The translations under genes were made by a program, and so were the position numbers. This document shows, one piece after another, positions 29,001 through 38,175 of a stretch of 64,000 nucleotides of DNA. The number at the start of each line of letters is the position of its first letter. Positions within the stretch are counted from its first letter, which is position 1. Source of the DNA: Sulfurospirillum sp. 1612 (GTDB taxonomy: Bacteria; Campylobacterota; Campylobacteria; Campylobacterales; Sulfurospirillaceae); NCBI RefSeq assembly GCF_036556685.1, contig NZ_CP140614.1, forward strand, positions 1,054,001-1,118,000, in the 5' to 3' direction. The notes below the pieces were generated by a model that ran no database searches, was not told where the DNA came from, and saw only the letters and a program-made list of their open reading frames with translations.

Positions 29001-30275
29001 GTGAAATTAAGAGTAAACACAGAGCTTGCCACCAAACAAAAACTCTCATCTACTCTTAGGAGTTGGTTGCCAATTTTACAATCAGATCTTGAATCACTAC
29101 AAGAGACGCTTGAGCCCTTCGTTCAAGAAAATCCTTTTATTGAAGTCAAAGCAGGCCAAGAAAAAGTCGCCCCGCAATATCAGAAAAAAAGTTTTTTTGA
29201 ACAAGTTTCAAAGGATTCAGTTTCTACTATTATAGAGGCATTAAGTGTTGATAAAAAGTCCTTATATGAGGTGCTTTATGAACAAATTAATCCACCGCTT
29301 TTCCCGACACAAATCTCTCAAAATATTGCGTATGATATTTTAGAAAATATTGATCATGAGGGATATTTTGATGTCACGATGCAAAGGCAAATAGCTGAAA
29401 AAAATCATTGTGATATCGCTACTGTTGACAAAATACGCAAAAGGTTTGCGTATCTCTCACCATCAGGCGTGGGAGCTTTGGATTTTAAAGAATCTTTCTT
29501 ATTTCAACTTGAAGAGTTGGAAGTCGAAGATGCGACCTACAAGCTTGTTTGTAAGATTATGGAGAATTTTGAAGCCGTTGAGTCTTTTGCTTCAGACCCC
29601 AATTTCAATAATGCGCTAAAAATTTTGAAAAAATTCAAAAATCCTCCGGCTATTGATTTTATGGAAGAAAATACCCTTATTATCCCTGATATTTTTATTT
29701 TCAATACCGACGGTAATATTGAAGTGCGATTAAATGATGCCTATTATCCTGATATATTACTAGACACAACAGGACTTGATGATAAAGAAGAATTTGTCTC
29801 CAAAAAAATCAAAGAAGCCAAAGATTTGATTGATGCTTTAGAGATGCGCAAAGCAACGCTTTATAAGATTGGGCTGTTGATTGTAGAGTATCAATATGAC
29901 TTTTTCTTTGGTTCTGCCATCAAACCGATGAAACTCAAAGACCTCGCTGTGGAATTAGGGCGAAATCAATCGACAATCTCGCGCGCGATATCGGGTAAAT
30001 ATATCTCTTGTGACCGGGGTGTTATTCCTTTAAAACACTTCTTTGCCACAGCCGTTGAAGAAAACCTCTCCAACAGTGCAATCAAAGATTATATGTGCGA
30101 ACTGGTCAAATATGAAGATCGTAAAAAACCACTCAGCGATATGAAACTCTTAGAAGCGATAGAAAAAAAGTTTGGCATCAAAATCGTGCGACGTACCATC
30201 ACAAAATATCGCCAACAATTCAATATCGCAGGCTCATCGGAGCGCAAAAAACTTTATGCGTTAAAATGCCTGTAA
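29001..30275 (+). CDS. rpoN: RNA polymerase sigma-54 factor
   Basis: A 424-residue sigma-54. Region I has the activator-interacting pattern LRSWLPILQSDLESLQETLE. The core-binding domain spans about 85-260. The HTH region near 325-350 includes KLKDLAVELGRNQSTISRAI, and the RpoN box is VRRTITKYRQQ near 397-407. In Campylobacterota sigma-54 drives rod and hook flagellar genes through FlgR. The start is a GTG at 29001 after AAAAGG. The stop abuts the stop of the convergent J-domain gene with no gap. Confidence 0.95.
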   Translation: MKLRVNTELATKQKLSSTLRSWLPILQSDLESLQETLEPFVQENPFIEVKAGQEKVAPQYQKKSFFEQVSKDSVSTIIEALSVDKKSLYEVLYEQINPPLFPTQISQNIAYDILENIDHEGYFDVTMQRQIAEKNHCDIATVDKIRKRFAYLSPSGVGALDFKESFLFQLEELEVEDATYKLVCKIMENFEAVESFASDPNFNNALKILKKFKNPPAIDFMEENTLIIPDIFIFNTDGNIEVRLNDAYYPDILLDTTGLDDKEEFVSKKIKEAKDLIDALEMRKATLYKIGLLIVEYQYDFFFGSAIKPMKLKDLAVELGRNQSTISRAISGKYISCDRGVIPLKHFFATAVEENLSNSAIKDYMCELVKYEDRKKPLSDMKLLEAIEKKFGIKIVRRTITKYRQQFNIAGSSERKKLYALKCL

Positions 30276-31175
30276 TTACGCCACAAAAAGACTCTTTTTT
30301 TCATGATCATGATGCAGTTTGATGATATTGTAAGCATGTTGAATATGATAGAATTTTTTCGTATAGTATTTATTCAAAAAGCGGCTGGTTGATTCAAATC
30401 TATCAGGATGATACTTCTTGGCTAATTTTAAATAATGTGCTCTGACTACTTTGAAACTATCGGTTCTCACACATCCTAAGACTCTATAATGCTCTTCTAA
30501 AAACTGATGTAGAGAATCTTGTATGACATCTTGGTAGGATTTGTTTTCTAGAAATTTTTGATAAGCACTGTATCGTTTTTTATCATATTTAAAAGTAACA
30601 AAAGCGCCTAATAACTCTTTTTGTTCGAGTAAATTACTCAACAAGCGTGCAGTTTTTGAAGCCAACGGTGAGATGGTGAGTGTTTTATCATGATAAGAGT
30701 ACTCTGTGGCATGATCTTTGAAATAGATTTTTAAGTAATTAATGAGTAGCAAAGGAGCGGTATCAAAAACAAATTTGACACGAAAATCTTCCTCAAACAC
30801 CATCGAGATATTGATACATTGGGATATTTGATTGGCTTTAATTAAGGATATTTTGATGTTTTTGTCCACAGAATTTTGTATGGATTGCAGTGTGGTGTCT
30901 GTGAAATTTTTGTTTTTTGATGCATACATTTTACTAATCAATTTCAAAAAATACCGTCGTTGGACGTGCTCTTCTGCTTGCTGAAAGATGATAAATTTAG
31001 ATTTTTTACCAATCGTTTTTGCAAATTTTTTCTCCGCGAGATTTTGAAGAAAATAGAATGCTTTGGTATCTTCTATGATGTGAATTGATATAGAATTTCG
31101 AGAACATAATATCTGCATTGACCCCAATCCTCTTTTGTATTTCAAAAAATAAAGCAAGAAGTATTCCGTTTTCAT
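30276..31175 (-). CDS. Protein with C-terminal J domain
   Basis: A 299-residue cytoplasmic protein with a J domain at its C-terminus rather than its N-terminus. Residues about 230-299 include LGCVRTDSFKVVRAHYLKLA and KKYHPDRF, the HPD motif that stimulates Hsp70 ATPase. The first 220 residues match no family I can name; they lack cysteine-rich and Gly/Phe regions, so this is not canonical DnaJ. It probably recruits DnaK to a specific client. It is convergent with rpoN and divergent from the PepSY gene. Confidence 0.78.
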   Translation of the reverse strand: MKTEYFLLYFLKYKRGLGSMQILCSRNSISIHIIEDTKAFYFLQNLAEKKFAKTIGKKSKFIIFQQAEEHVQRRYFLKLISKMYASKNKNFTDTTLQSIQNSVDKNIKISLIKANQISQCINISMVFEEDFRVKFVFDTAPLLLINYLKIYFKDHATEYSYHDKTLTISPLASKTARLLSNLLEQKELLGAFVTFKYDKKRYSAYQKFLENKSYQDVIQDSLHQFLEEHYRVLGCVRTDSFKVVRAHYLKLAKKYHPDRFESTSRFLNKYYTKKFYHIQHAYNIIKLHHDHEKKSLFVA

Positions 31176-31235
31176 ACTCTTTTCATTTCCATTTTTTATA
31201 ATTTCACCAAGAAAAAATTATCGAAGGAGTGATAG

Positions 31236-31655
31236 ATGAATATTATCAATTGTTTTGTAAAGGGTATTATCTCCCTTAGTTTAATCGCTACTTTTGCTTT
31301 GGCAGAAGGAGATCATGAGGCTCATGATGTTAGTTTTCAAGATTTGAGTATGAAAAGCTCTATTCAACTGAAGCAAGATACCACAGAAATGCAAGAGCAA
31401 CAACACGCCAAACTTGGTGTCTCAGATATCATTCCGACACTAAAATCGAAATTTTCTGGTAAGATTACAACCGTAAAGCTAGAAAATATTGATGGAAACT
31501 TGGTCTATACAGTAGAAGTATTAGCACAAGATAATAGCCGTAGCAATGTCTTGATAGATGCCGGTAACGGCAAGATATTGGCACACCAATTCAATAAAAA
31601 GGATCATAATCATGAAGAAAGTAATGATCAAGAAAATGAACACGACGATAGCTGA
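31236..31655 (+). CDS. Periplasmic PepSY-domain protein
   Basis: A 139-residue exported protein. A signal peptide ends near FALAEG (residue 24). The middle holds a PepSY-like domain (about 65-115, with GKITTVKLENIDGNLVYTVE and SNVLIDAGNGKIL). Both ends of the mature protein are rich in His, Asp and Glu (GDHEAHD and KKDHNHEESNDQENEHDD), which could bind metal ions. AAGGAG precedes the ATG. It lies 28 bases before a two-component system. Small PepSY proteins next to such systems often act as periplasmic sensors or inhibitors, an inference here. Confidence 0.75.
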   Translation: MNIINCFVKGIISLSLIATFALAEGDHEAHDVSFQDLSMKSSIQLKQDTTEMQEQQHAKLGVSDIIPTLKSKFSGKITTVKLENIDGNLVYTVEVLAQDNSRSNVLIDAGNGKILAHQFNKKDHNHEESNDQENEHDDS

Positions 31656-31682
31656 GACTATCTTGTGGGAAGCATTTAGATT

Positions 31683-32339
31683 ATGAAGTTACTGATTATT
31701 GAAGATGACGCACAAATCCTCGCTTTTTTAAAGCGGGGATTGCTCGAAGATGGCTATTTGGTGGAGAGTGCAACAGAGGGAGAAGAGGGACTTTATATGG
31801 CCATGCATCATGCTTATGACATCATCGTGCTCGATTGGATGCTCCCTGGCAAAGATGGTCTGGAAATCATCGCCTCCCTACGGGCTCAATACATCAAGAC
31901 GCCCATCATCATGCTCACGGCAAAAGACGGTATCAAAGACCGCGTCAATGGACTGCGGTGTGGTGCGGATGATTACGTGCCCAAACCCTTTTCTTATGAA
32001 GAACTAGTAGCAAGAATTGAGGCATTACACCGAAGAGATGTGACACAAGGCTCTAATACGATTGAAATTGGAGATTTACTTATCAATCTCAATGCGAAAA
32101 TCGTAAAAAAAGCGGATGAGACGCTAGAACTCACAGCCAAAGAGTATGAATTACTGCTCTTTTTAATCAAACACAAAAATGCCATTGTTTCTAATACGAT
32201 GATAGAGAGTGGTCTTTGGGGAGATGAAGAGTATATCAATAGCAATGTCATTCAAGTGACGGTGTATCACTTGCGTAAAAAAATCGGCAAAGATTTGATT
32301 AAAAGCTACCGAGGGTTGGGGTACAAAATTGAAATTTAA
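31683..32339 (+). CDS. OmpR/PhoB-family response regulator
   Basis: A 218-residue regulator. The receiver domain (1-115) has acidic residues in LLIIEDDAQ, the phospho-acceptor in IIVLDWMLPGKDG near D51, and the switch Thr/Lys in MLTAKDG and VPKPFSYEE. The C-terminal winged helix (about 125-218) contains LTAKEYELLLFLIKH and VTVYHLRKKIGKDLIKSYRGLGY. It most resembles the CusR/QseB/PmrA subgroup. The following kinase gene begins 11 bases before its stop, so the two are coupled. Confidence 0.93.
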   Translation: MKLLIIEDDAQILAFLKRGLLEDGYLVESATEGEEGLYMAMHHAYDIIVLDWMLPGKDGLEIIASLRAQYIKTPIIMLTAKDGIKDRVNGLRCGADDYVPKPFSYEELVARIEALHRRDVTQGSNTIEIGDLLINLNAKIVKKADETLELTAKEYELLLFLIKHKNAIVSNTMIESGLWGDEEYINSNVIQVTVYHLRKKIGKDLIKSYRGLGYKIEI

Positions 32340-33654
32340 AAGTCTTAAAACAAGAGTATTACTCTGGTTTGGTAGCATCGTGGCTCTTTTGTTGATTCTC
32401 TTTAGTTTTTCGTTTTATTATTTTTATAACAAAAGTATCAATCTCTCACTTGAAACACGACTGTATAATCAAGCACGCTATCTTCATGAAACGGTTTTGC
32501 CACATTTAAAAAAAGGGGAAATAATCGATGATGATCGCTATGATTCGTTACAAATTGCCATTGTTCGAGGAGATGATATTGTTAATCAAACAAAAAAATT
32601 CCATTTGAAACATTTTGATACCTATCTCAATGCGACAAAACCTTTTACTAGTATTGCGGATGATGAACATATGAGCGTGATTTATGATTTCAAATTTCAA
32701 AAGCCTTTTGAAGGTGATATCTTATTGTATCAAAAAGAGATTGATGATAAGGCGGAAAATGTCGTCGATACGCTTTTGGTTCTCAATCCTATTTTATTAC
32801 TGGTTTTGTTATTTTTAGGCCATCAATTAATCGAAAAAGTTTTAGTTCCCATCCGCAGCGTCACGCAGATTGCGAAAAATGTTTCCGTGACAAATTTTGC
32901 GACGAAAATTCCTCTACCAAAGGGAGAGCACGAACTCAAAGATCTCGTGGATTCTTTCAATACGATGACCGATCGACTCAAAGAAGGTGTTGAGAAGATT
33001 GATCGATTCAACAGCGATGTCTCACACGAGCTCAAAACTCCCTTGACGGTGATCAAAGGAGAGATAGAAGTCTCATTGAAAAAGAAGCGAACGTCTGAAT
33101 ACTATCAACAAACATTGCATACAATTTTCGATGCAGCCCATCAAATTCAAAGAATCATTGATGATTTACTCTTTTTGACTAAATTTTCAAAAAAAAATAT
33201 TAAAACAACGTACCGTTTGAGTGATTTGGATGCGATTTTACTCAAAACCGTCGACAAATATGCCCCCATTGCCGCAAAAAAATCTATCAAAATTCATCTC
33301 GATCGTTTGGAACCTGTGGCTTATCTTGTCAATCCCCTCTTGATAGAGCGTATATTTTCCAATCTCTTGGATAATGCGATTAAATACACACCGTGTGATA
33401 AAAATATCCATCTCTCAATCTATCAAGACAATCAGGTGCATTTTAAGATTGAGGATGAGGGCATTGGTATCGCTGAGAAATTTTTGGCCAAGATAACCGA
33501 TCGTTTTTTTCGGGTAGATGCATCACGAAATAAAAGTATCGATGGTTTTGGTATCGGGCTCTCTATTGTAGAAAATTGCGTCAACCTTCACGATGGCACA
33601 CTCAAAATCACTTCCAAAGAGGGGGTTGGTACGACTGTCGAAGTGCTTTTATGA
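32329..33654 (+). CDS. Sensor histidine kinase
   Basis: A 441-residue membrane kinase partnered with the upstream regulator. It has two membrane helices (about 10-31 and 145-167), a periplasmic sensor of about 110 residues and a HAMP segment. The HisKA domain has phospho-acceptor DVSHELKTPLTVIKGE near H232. The ATPase domain shows SNLLDNAIKYTP (N box), EDEGIGIAEKF (G1) and GFGIGLSIVEN (G2). The start is a TTG at 32329 overlapping the regulator gene. The signal is unknown; the His/Asp-rich PepSY neighbour makes metal sensing a reasonable guess. Confidence 0.92.
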   Translation: MKFKSLKTRVLLWFGSIVALLLILFSFSFYYFYNKSINLSLETRLYNQARYLHETVLPHLKKGEIIDDDRYDSLQIAIVRGDDIVNQTKKFHLKHFDTYLNATKPFTSIADDEHMSVIYDFKFQKPFEGDILLYQKEIDDKAENVVDTLLVLNPILLLVLLFLGHQLIEKVLVPIRSVTQIAKNVSVTNFATKIPLPKGEHELKDLVDSFNTMTDRLKEGVEKIDRFNSDVSHELKTPLTVIKGEIEVSLKKKRTSEYYQQTLHTIFDAAHQIQRIIDDLLFLTKFSKKNIKTTYRLSDLDAILLKTVDKYAPIAAKKSIKIHLDRLEPVAYLVNPLLIERIFSNLLDNAIKYTPCDKNIHLSIYQDNQVHFKIEDEGIGIAEKFLAKITDRFFRVDASRNKSIDGFGIGLSIVENCVNLHDGTLKITSKEGVGTTVEVLL

Positions 33655-33755
33655 TGCGCTACTTTTTATAATTGCCTCATTCATCCTGATTTCATTTTTA
33701 CCTCTTATAATATCGCCAAGCAAAAAAAATGCTAAAATCATATGAGGAGTTTTCA

Positions 33756-34535
33756 TTGGAAACGACTGGAAAAAAATTGTTGCGGGTTCCTGAGGTGACC
33801 TTTTTGTTTTGGGTGGTAAAATCACTTTCAACAACCGTGGGCGAAACCACGTCAGATTTTTTTGTCAATCTGGGTTTAGGGATGCCATTGATGGCAGTGA
33901 TTGTCGCTGTGCTGATGGGTGGATTATTTTCTTTACAGTTTAAAAAATACCAACAATATGTCCCGGTGATTTATTGGAGTCTTGTTGTCTTGATGAGTGT
34001 TGAGGGTACGTTGATTACCGATATGTTGGCAGATAATCATCTTGCGAGTTTACAGACTTTGACGATTGTATTTACCTTGGCGATGTTGATTGGCTTTACG
34101 CTGTGGTATCAGAGAGAAAAAACGCTTTCGATACACTCGATTGATACTGCTTCTCGTGAAGCCTACTATTGGATAGTGATTTTGATGGCATTTGCGCTAG
34201 GAACTGCTGCTGGTGATTTGATATCTGAAGCTCTATCGCAAGGTTATGGTGTTGCATTATCGTTATTTAGTAGCTTGATTGTATTGGTGGCGGTAGCTTA
34301 TTACGCCTTGAAGCTCAATGCTGTTTTGGCATTTTGGCTGGCTTATATCTTGACACGACCTTTTGGTGCTTCATTGGGTGATTATCTCTCTCAATCCCAA
34401 CAAGATGGTGGCTTAGGTTTTGGTTTAGGTGCTATTAATGGTTTGTTTTTTATGATTATTATCCTCTGTGTTATTTGGATGCATCAGCAAATTAGCCAAA
34501 AAACAGAGAATGTGGCACGTAGAAAAAAAATATAA
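33756..34535 (+). CDS. COG4705/DUF347-like multi-helix membrane protein
   Basis: A 259-residue integral membrane protein with about eight hydrophobic helices. The repeated pattern VPEVTFLFWVVKSLSTTVGE and TTSDFF, echoed later as GTAAGDLIS and RPFGASLGDYLS, fits the COG4705/DUF347 repeat family of uncharacterised membrane proteins. TTG 33756 is preferred, with AGGAG six bases before it; an in-frame ATG at 33729 lacks a ribosome site. It follows the two-component system by about 100 bases and may be its target. Function unknown. Confidence 0.72.
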   Translation: METTGKKLLRVPEVTFLFWVVKSLSTTVGETTSDFFVNLGLGMPLMAVIVAVLMGGLFSLQFKKYQQYVPVIYWSLVVLMSVEGTLITDMLADNHLASLQTLTIVFTLAMLIGFTLWYQREKTLSIHSIDTASREAYYWIVILMAFALGTAAGDLISEALSQGYGVALSLFSSLIVLVAVAYYALKLNAVLAFWLAYILTRPFGASLGDYLSQSQQDGGLGFGLGAINGLFFMIIILCVIWMHQQISQKTENVARRKKI

Positions 34536-34557
34536 AATTTTAATTTAGGATGAACCT

Positions 34558-35655
34558 ATGATGAAACACGCAAAAGGGTACTTTGGTTTGATGGTGATAA
34601 TCTCAATTTTCTCACAGAACTTGTGGGCTTATAACACCAATAGCATGAAAAAAAATTATCATGAAGCCGTGCGCCTGCCAGATACCATCTTGAAGCCTTT
34701 GATTGAAGATAAAAAAATCACAAAGATTAAAACGACAGTGGCGTATCAACCTCAGTATTTAGGAATGGACGCGATTTATGTGAAAGAAAATATCGATAAT
34801 CTTGGCAAATATCGCTGGAATAAAAAATCCAAAACTTATATCAATGCGCTCAATCATCGTGCCTTAAAATTCAAAAAAAATCATATCTATTTGATTTCAA
34901 AAGTGCAGTATGCCAAAATATCACAGCTTGATGATGCCCTCAAAACCATCGGCAAAAAAAATATCTCTGCCCAAAAATTAAAAGATTTATTTGAAAATTA
35001 CAATAACCGAGATATAACAAAACGCAACTTGTCGTTTTATCATGAGCTTGTGCAGACATTATTGGCTGATCGTCTGATTTGGCTGAAAAATAGAGAGTAT
35101 CTTTTTATTGTTGATAAAAAGACACAACGAGCTTATATCTTTACATTTCAAAAATCTCTTGATACGATAGAGTTCATCGGCAGTGATAAAATCTCAACCG
35201 GGAATCCTCGCTATAACAGTAGAAATAACCGCTACTTTGAGACGCCTATTGGCATCATAAATCGAGCCAAATATCGACGGGGTGATTGGCGAGCTGTGAG
35301 TAAAAATGCCTTTAAATATGGAGAAAAATCCGATCGTGTTTACTATCTTGGTACCTATACGATTCCCATAGCGTATCAATCAAAATTCAAGAGAGAAGTG
35401 CATCTGGCGATTCATTCGACCACACCGATTGATGCTATGCTTTTGGGACATAAAGTCTCCAAAGGGTGCATCCGAATTAGTCGCCATCTCAATAAAATTT
35501 TAAATAAAAGTGCGCTTTTAGATGGTAAAAATGGTAAATATGTCATCATCATTGACTCAAGTCTTCCTATGGCTGAAAATATTAGACAGATGATGCTATT
35601 TTCAAGTAAATCACTCAAGAATAGAAGTAAAAAATACGCAATGCATTTTTATTAA
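34558..35655 (+). CDS. L,D-transpeptidase (YkuD family), exported
   Basis: A 365-residue periplasmic enzyme with a signal peptide (about 1-24). The catalytic YkuD domain lies at about 175-335, where FIVDKKTQRAYIF starts the fold. The active site is the histidine in HLAIHSTTP followed by HKVSKGCIRIS with the nucleophilic cysteine. Such enzymes form 3-3 cross-links in peptidoglycan or trim it; in Helicobacter and Campylobacter relatives (Csd6/Pgp2-type) they affect cell shape. The N-terminal 170 residues are a family-specific extension. AGGA seven bases upstream supports ATG 34558. Confidence 0.88.
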   Translation: MMKHAKGYFGLMVIISIFSQNLWAYNTNSMKKNYHEAVRLPDTILKPLIEDKKITKIKTTVAYQPQYLGMDAIYVKENIDNLGKYRWNKKSKTYINALNHRALKFKKNHIYLISKVQYAKISQLDDALKTIGKKNISAQKLKDLFENYNNRDITKRNLSFYHELVQTLLADRLIWLKNREYLFIVDKKTQRAYIFTFQKSLDTIEFIGSDKISTGNPRYNSRNNRYFETPIGIINRAKYRRGDWRAVSKNAFKYGEKSDRVYYLGTYTIPIAYQSKFKREVHLAIHSTTPIDAMLLGHKVSKGCIRISRHLNKILNKSALLDGKNGKYVIIIDSSLPMAENIRQMMLFSSKSLKNRSKKYAMHFY

Positions 35656-35735
35656 TACTTAAAATAACACATATTTATGACATTTTCAATTTTTTGTGCT
35701 ACAATATAAAGATATAATGCAAGATGAGGGAAGGG

Positions 35736-38087
35736 ATGCTTGGAAAAAATATATCTACAAAATTAGATAGTTTTTATTTATTTTTCATCATTTTGATTTG
35801 GGCGATTGCATTATTTGCTTTATACTTCATCTACTACTATAAAAACCAAAAAAAATCTGATTATTTTAATGAAAATATTATCACACTTGAGATTGCTTAT
35901 AAGGCCAGTCGTGATAAATATAGTCTACTGGCTGATTACATTTTTGCCAACTCTATCAATAACAAGACCATTTTATCTCTTTTTGAAAAAGGGCTTGATG
36001 CTCGTGGTGAACAACGCCATAGTGAGCGCTATAAACTGTATCAAAAATTGTTACCCTTGTATCAGAAATTGCAACAAAATGGCATACGTCAGCTTCATTT
36101 TTTTACACTTGAAAATAGGAGCTATTTGAGGTTTCATAAACCTGAGCATTATGGTGATGACCTATCAAAATTGCGCCAAACTGTGGTGTTTGCAAATCAA
36201 AAAAATCAAAATGTCTCCGCCTTTGAAACCGGGAGAGTGGTCTCAGGTTTTCGCAATGTCTTTCCTCTAAATTATAATCATCGACATTTAGGAACTGTAG
36301 AGATTAGTGTCACGACAAAAGCAATATTAGATACCTTGCATGTGTTAGACCCCCGTCGAGAATACCGCTTTATCTTGAGTAAAAATGTCGTATTGCCTAA
36401 ATTATTCAAAGAACAAAAACATCACTATACCCTATCCCAAATCGATTCTGATTTTGTTTTGGAAAACTATCAAGATAGTGCGCGTGATGCACCAACAAAA
36501 CTGATTAAATTAACACAGAAAATCAATCAACAATTGCACCAAAATAAAAATTTACACCAAGCCTTGGCAGATGGAAAACATTTTGGAGTGTTCTCAAAAA
36601 TCGGTACTACTTTTTATGATGTCTCTTTTGTCCCTATGCGCGGAATCACCGGAGGAGTTGAAGGATACTTGATAGCATATAAAAAGAGTGCCAATATTCC
36701 TGTGATTTTAAAAATCTACTCTTTGTTGTATTTTAGTGTTATCTTGGTGGCTTTATTGATGACTTTGTTGTTGATAGTGATTCGGCGCAACCATACCACG
36801 ATACAATATCAAAGAGAGTGGTTTAAATCGATCAATGATAGCTTAGGAGAGGGACTCTATGTGATGGATTTGGATGCCAATATTGTCTATATTAATCCTG
36901 TAGCTTGTGAAATTTTAGGCTATGATGAAGCTGAGTTGTATGGCAAAAGTGCTCATGATATTTTCCACTCACACGCTCTAAATCATGATGTACCCCAACA
37001 AGAGTGCCCGATATTTAAAGGAGTGTTAGAACATCAAGCCATGACAAGCGAACACGAATATTTCACCTGTAAAAATGGTGCAGTTATTCCCGTACAATTG
37101 ACCAGTCGTCCCATTTACAAAAATGGTACGATTCATCAGATTGTGACCTCATTCCAGGATATGAGTGAAAAGCGCAAACTTGAAGAGCAAAGTGATTTAT
37201 TGTTGCGTGCTTTGGAAGTGAGTGCGAGTACGGTGGTGATTACAAATAAAGATGCCATCGTAGAGTGGGCCAATCCTGCCTTTGAAAAGCTCACCGGATA
37301 TAAAGCAGAAGATGTCATGGGCAAAAATCCTAGTGATTTTATAAACTCTGGAAAACAAACGCCTGAGTTTTATGAACACATGTGGCAGACGATTTTAAGT
37401 AAAAAACCGTGGCGGGGTGAGCTTATCAATAAGCGAAAAGATGGAACACTGTATTATGAAGAATTGACCATTACACCTATTTTAAATGCAGAAAAAGAGA
37501 TTAATCATTTTGTAGCAGTGAAACAAGATATTAGCCAAAGAAAGAAACTTGAAAATAACCTTGAACATTATGCGATGCACGATGCGCTGACCAATTTGTC
37601 AAATCGAAGATATTTGACTGCTTATTTAGAGCGATTGTTTATCACCCTTTCTGATGAGAGCCAATATGTCGCGATTTTATTTTTAGATTTAGATGATTTT
37701 AAACAACTCAATGACAAATATGGTCATGATATAGGCGATGCCATACTCATAGAAGTAGCCAACAGATTGCAGCGTAGTGTCCGCAAACAAGACCTTGTCT
37801 CACGATTAGGTGGGGATGAGTTTGTGATTGTACTAGAAGGTTTGCCTCCTAACTTTGAAAAGGCAAAATTCAATGCGCAAGCCATTGCTCAGAAGATAAA
37901 ACTAAATATTTCTTCATCTTTGAATCTTGACTCACAGACTTTTCATATCGGTATTAGCATCGGAGTGACACTATTTCACAATAATTCCAAAACAGTCAAT
38001 CAACGTATCAAAGAGGCTGATGATTCCCTCTATCACGCAAAAGCACAAGGAAAAAATCTCATCTATTTCTACCAAGATATCTTTTAA
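35736..38087 (+). CDS. PAS-PAS-GGDEF diguanylate cyclase with periplasmic sensor
   Basis: A membrane protein of about 783 residues making cyclic di-GMP. One helix near the N-terminus and another near 330-352 enclose a Cache-like periplasmic domain. Two PAS domains follow (about 365-480, with YVMDLDANIVYINPVACEILGY; and 490-605, with AIVEWANPAFEKLTGY), then GGDEF (about 620-783). The catalytic loop is RLGGDEFVIVLEG, and RKQD five residues before it is a product-inhibition I-site. No EAL domain is present. A TATAAT lies at 35713-35718; ATG 35736 follows AGGG by five bases and is preferred over ATG 35724. Confidence 0.9.
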   Translation: MLGKNISTKLDSFYLFFIILIWAIALFALYFIYYYKNQKKSDYFNENIITLEIAYKASRDKYSLLADYIFANSINNKTILSLFEKGLDARGEQRHSERYKLYQKLLPLYQKLQQNGIRQLHFFTLENRSYLRFHKPEHYGDDLSKLRQTVVFANQKNQNVSAFETGRVVSGFRNVFPLNYNHRHLGTVEISVTTKAILDTLHVLDPRREYRFILSKNVVLPKLFKEQKHHYTLSQIDSDFVLENYQDSARDAPTKLIKLTQKINQQLHQNKNLHQALADGKHFGVFSKIGTTFYDVSFVPMRGITGGVEGYLIAYKKSANIPVILKIYSLLYFSVILVALLMTLLLIVIRRNHTTIQYQREWFKSINDSLGEGLYVMDLDANIVYINPVACEILGYDEAELYGKSAHDIFHSHALNHDVPQQECPIFKGVLEHQAMTSEHEYFTCKNGAVIPVQLTSRPIYKNGTIHQIVTSFQDMSEKRKLEEQSDLLLRALEVSASTVVITNKDAIVEWANPAFEKLTGYKAEDVMGKNPSDFINSGKQTPEFYEHMWQTILSKKPWRGELINKRKDGTLYYEELTITPILNAEKEINHFVAVKQDISQRKKLENNLEHYAMHDALTNLSNRRYLTAYLERLFITLSDESQYVAILFLDLDDFKQLNDKYGHDIGDAILIEVANRLQRSVRKQDLVSRLGGDEFVIVLEGLPPNFEKAKFNAQAIAQKIKLNISSSLNLDSQTFHIGISIGVTLFHNNSKTVNQRIKEADDSLYHAKAQGKNLIYFYQDIF

Positions 38088-38111
38088 TTTATACTTTTCC
38101 GATAAAGTTAC

Positions 38112-38140
38112 TTGACATTAATGCATTTTTAGTTTATAAT
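38112..38140 (+). promoter_or_regulatory. Promoter of the metY-cysK operon
   Basis: TTGACA at 38112-38117 and TATAAT at 38135-38140 are perfect consensus boxes with a 17-base spacer, ending 35 bases before the metY start. A promoter this close to consensus is normally held in check by a repressor, and an Rrf2 gene lies in the operon. Confidence 0.85.
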
Positions 38141-38172
38141 TCCTTAAATATTACATTAATTTATAAGGAATT
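38138..38172 (+). promoter_or_regulatory. Inverted repeat over the metY start region
   Basis: AATTCCTTA (38138-38146) and TAAGGAATT (38164-38172) are perfect 9-base inverted repeats 17 bases apart. The left arm overlaps the -10 box and the right arm contains the ribosome binding site. It could be an operator for the Rrf2 regulator or, as RNA, a hairpin covering the ribosome site. Confidence 0.55.
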
Positions 38173-38175
38173 CAA

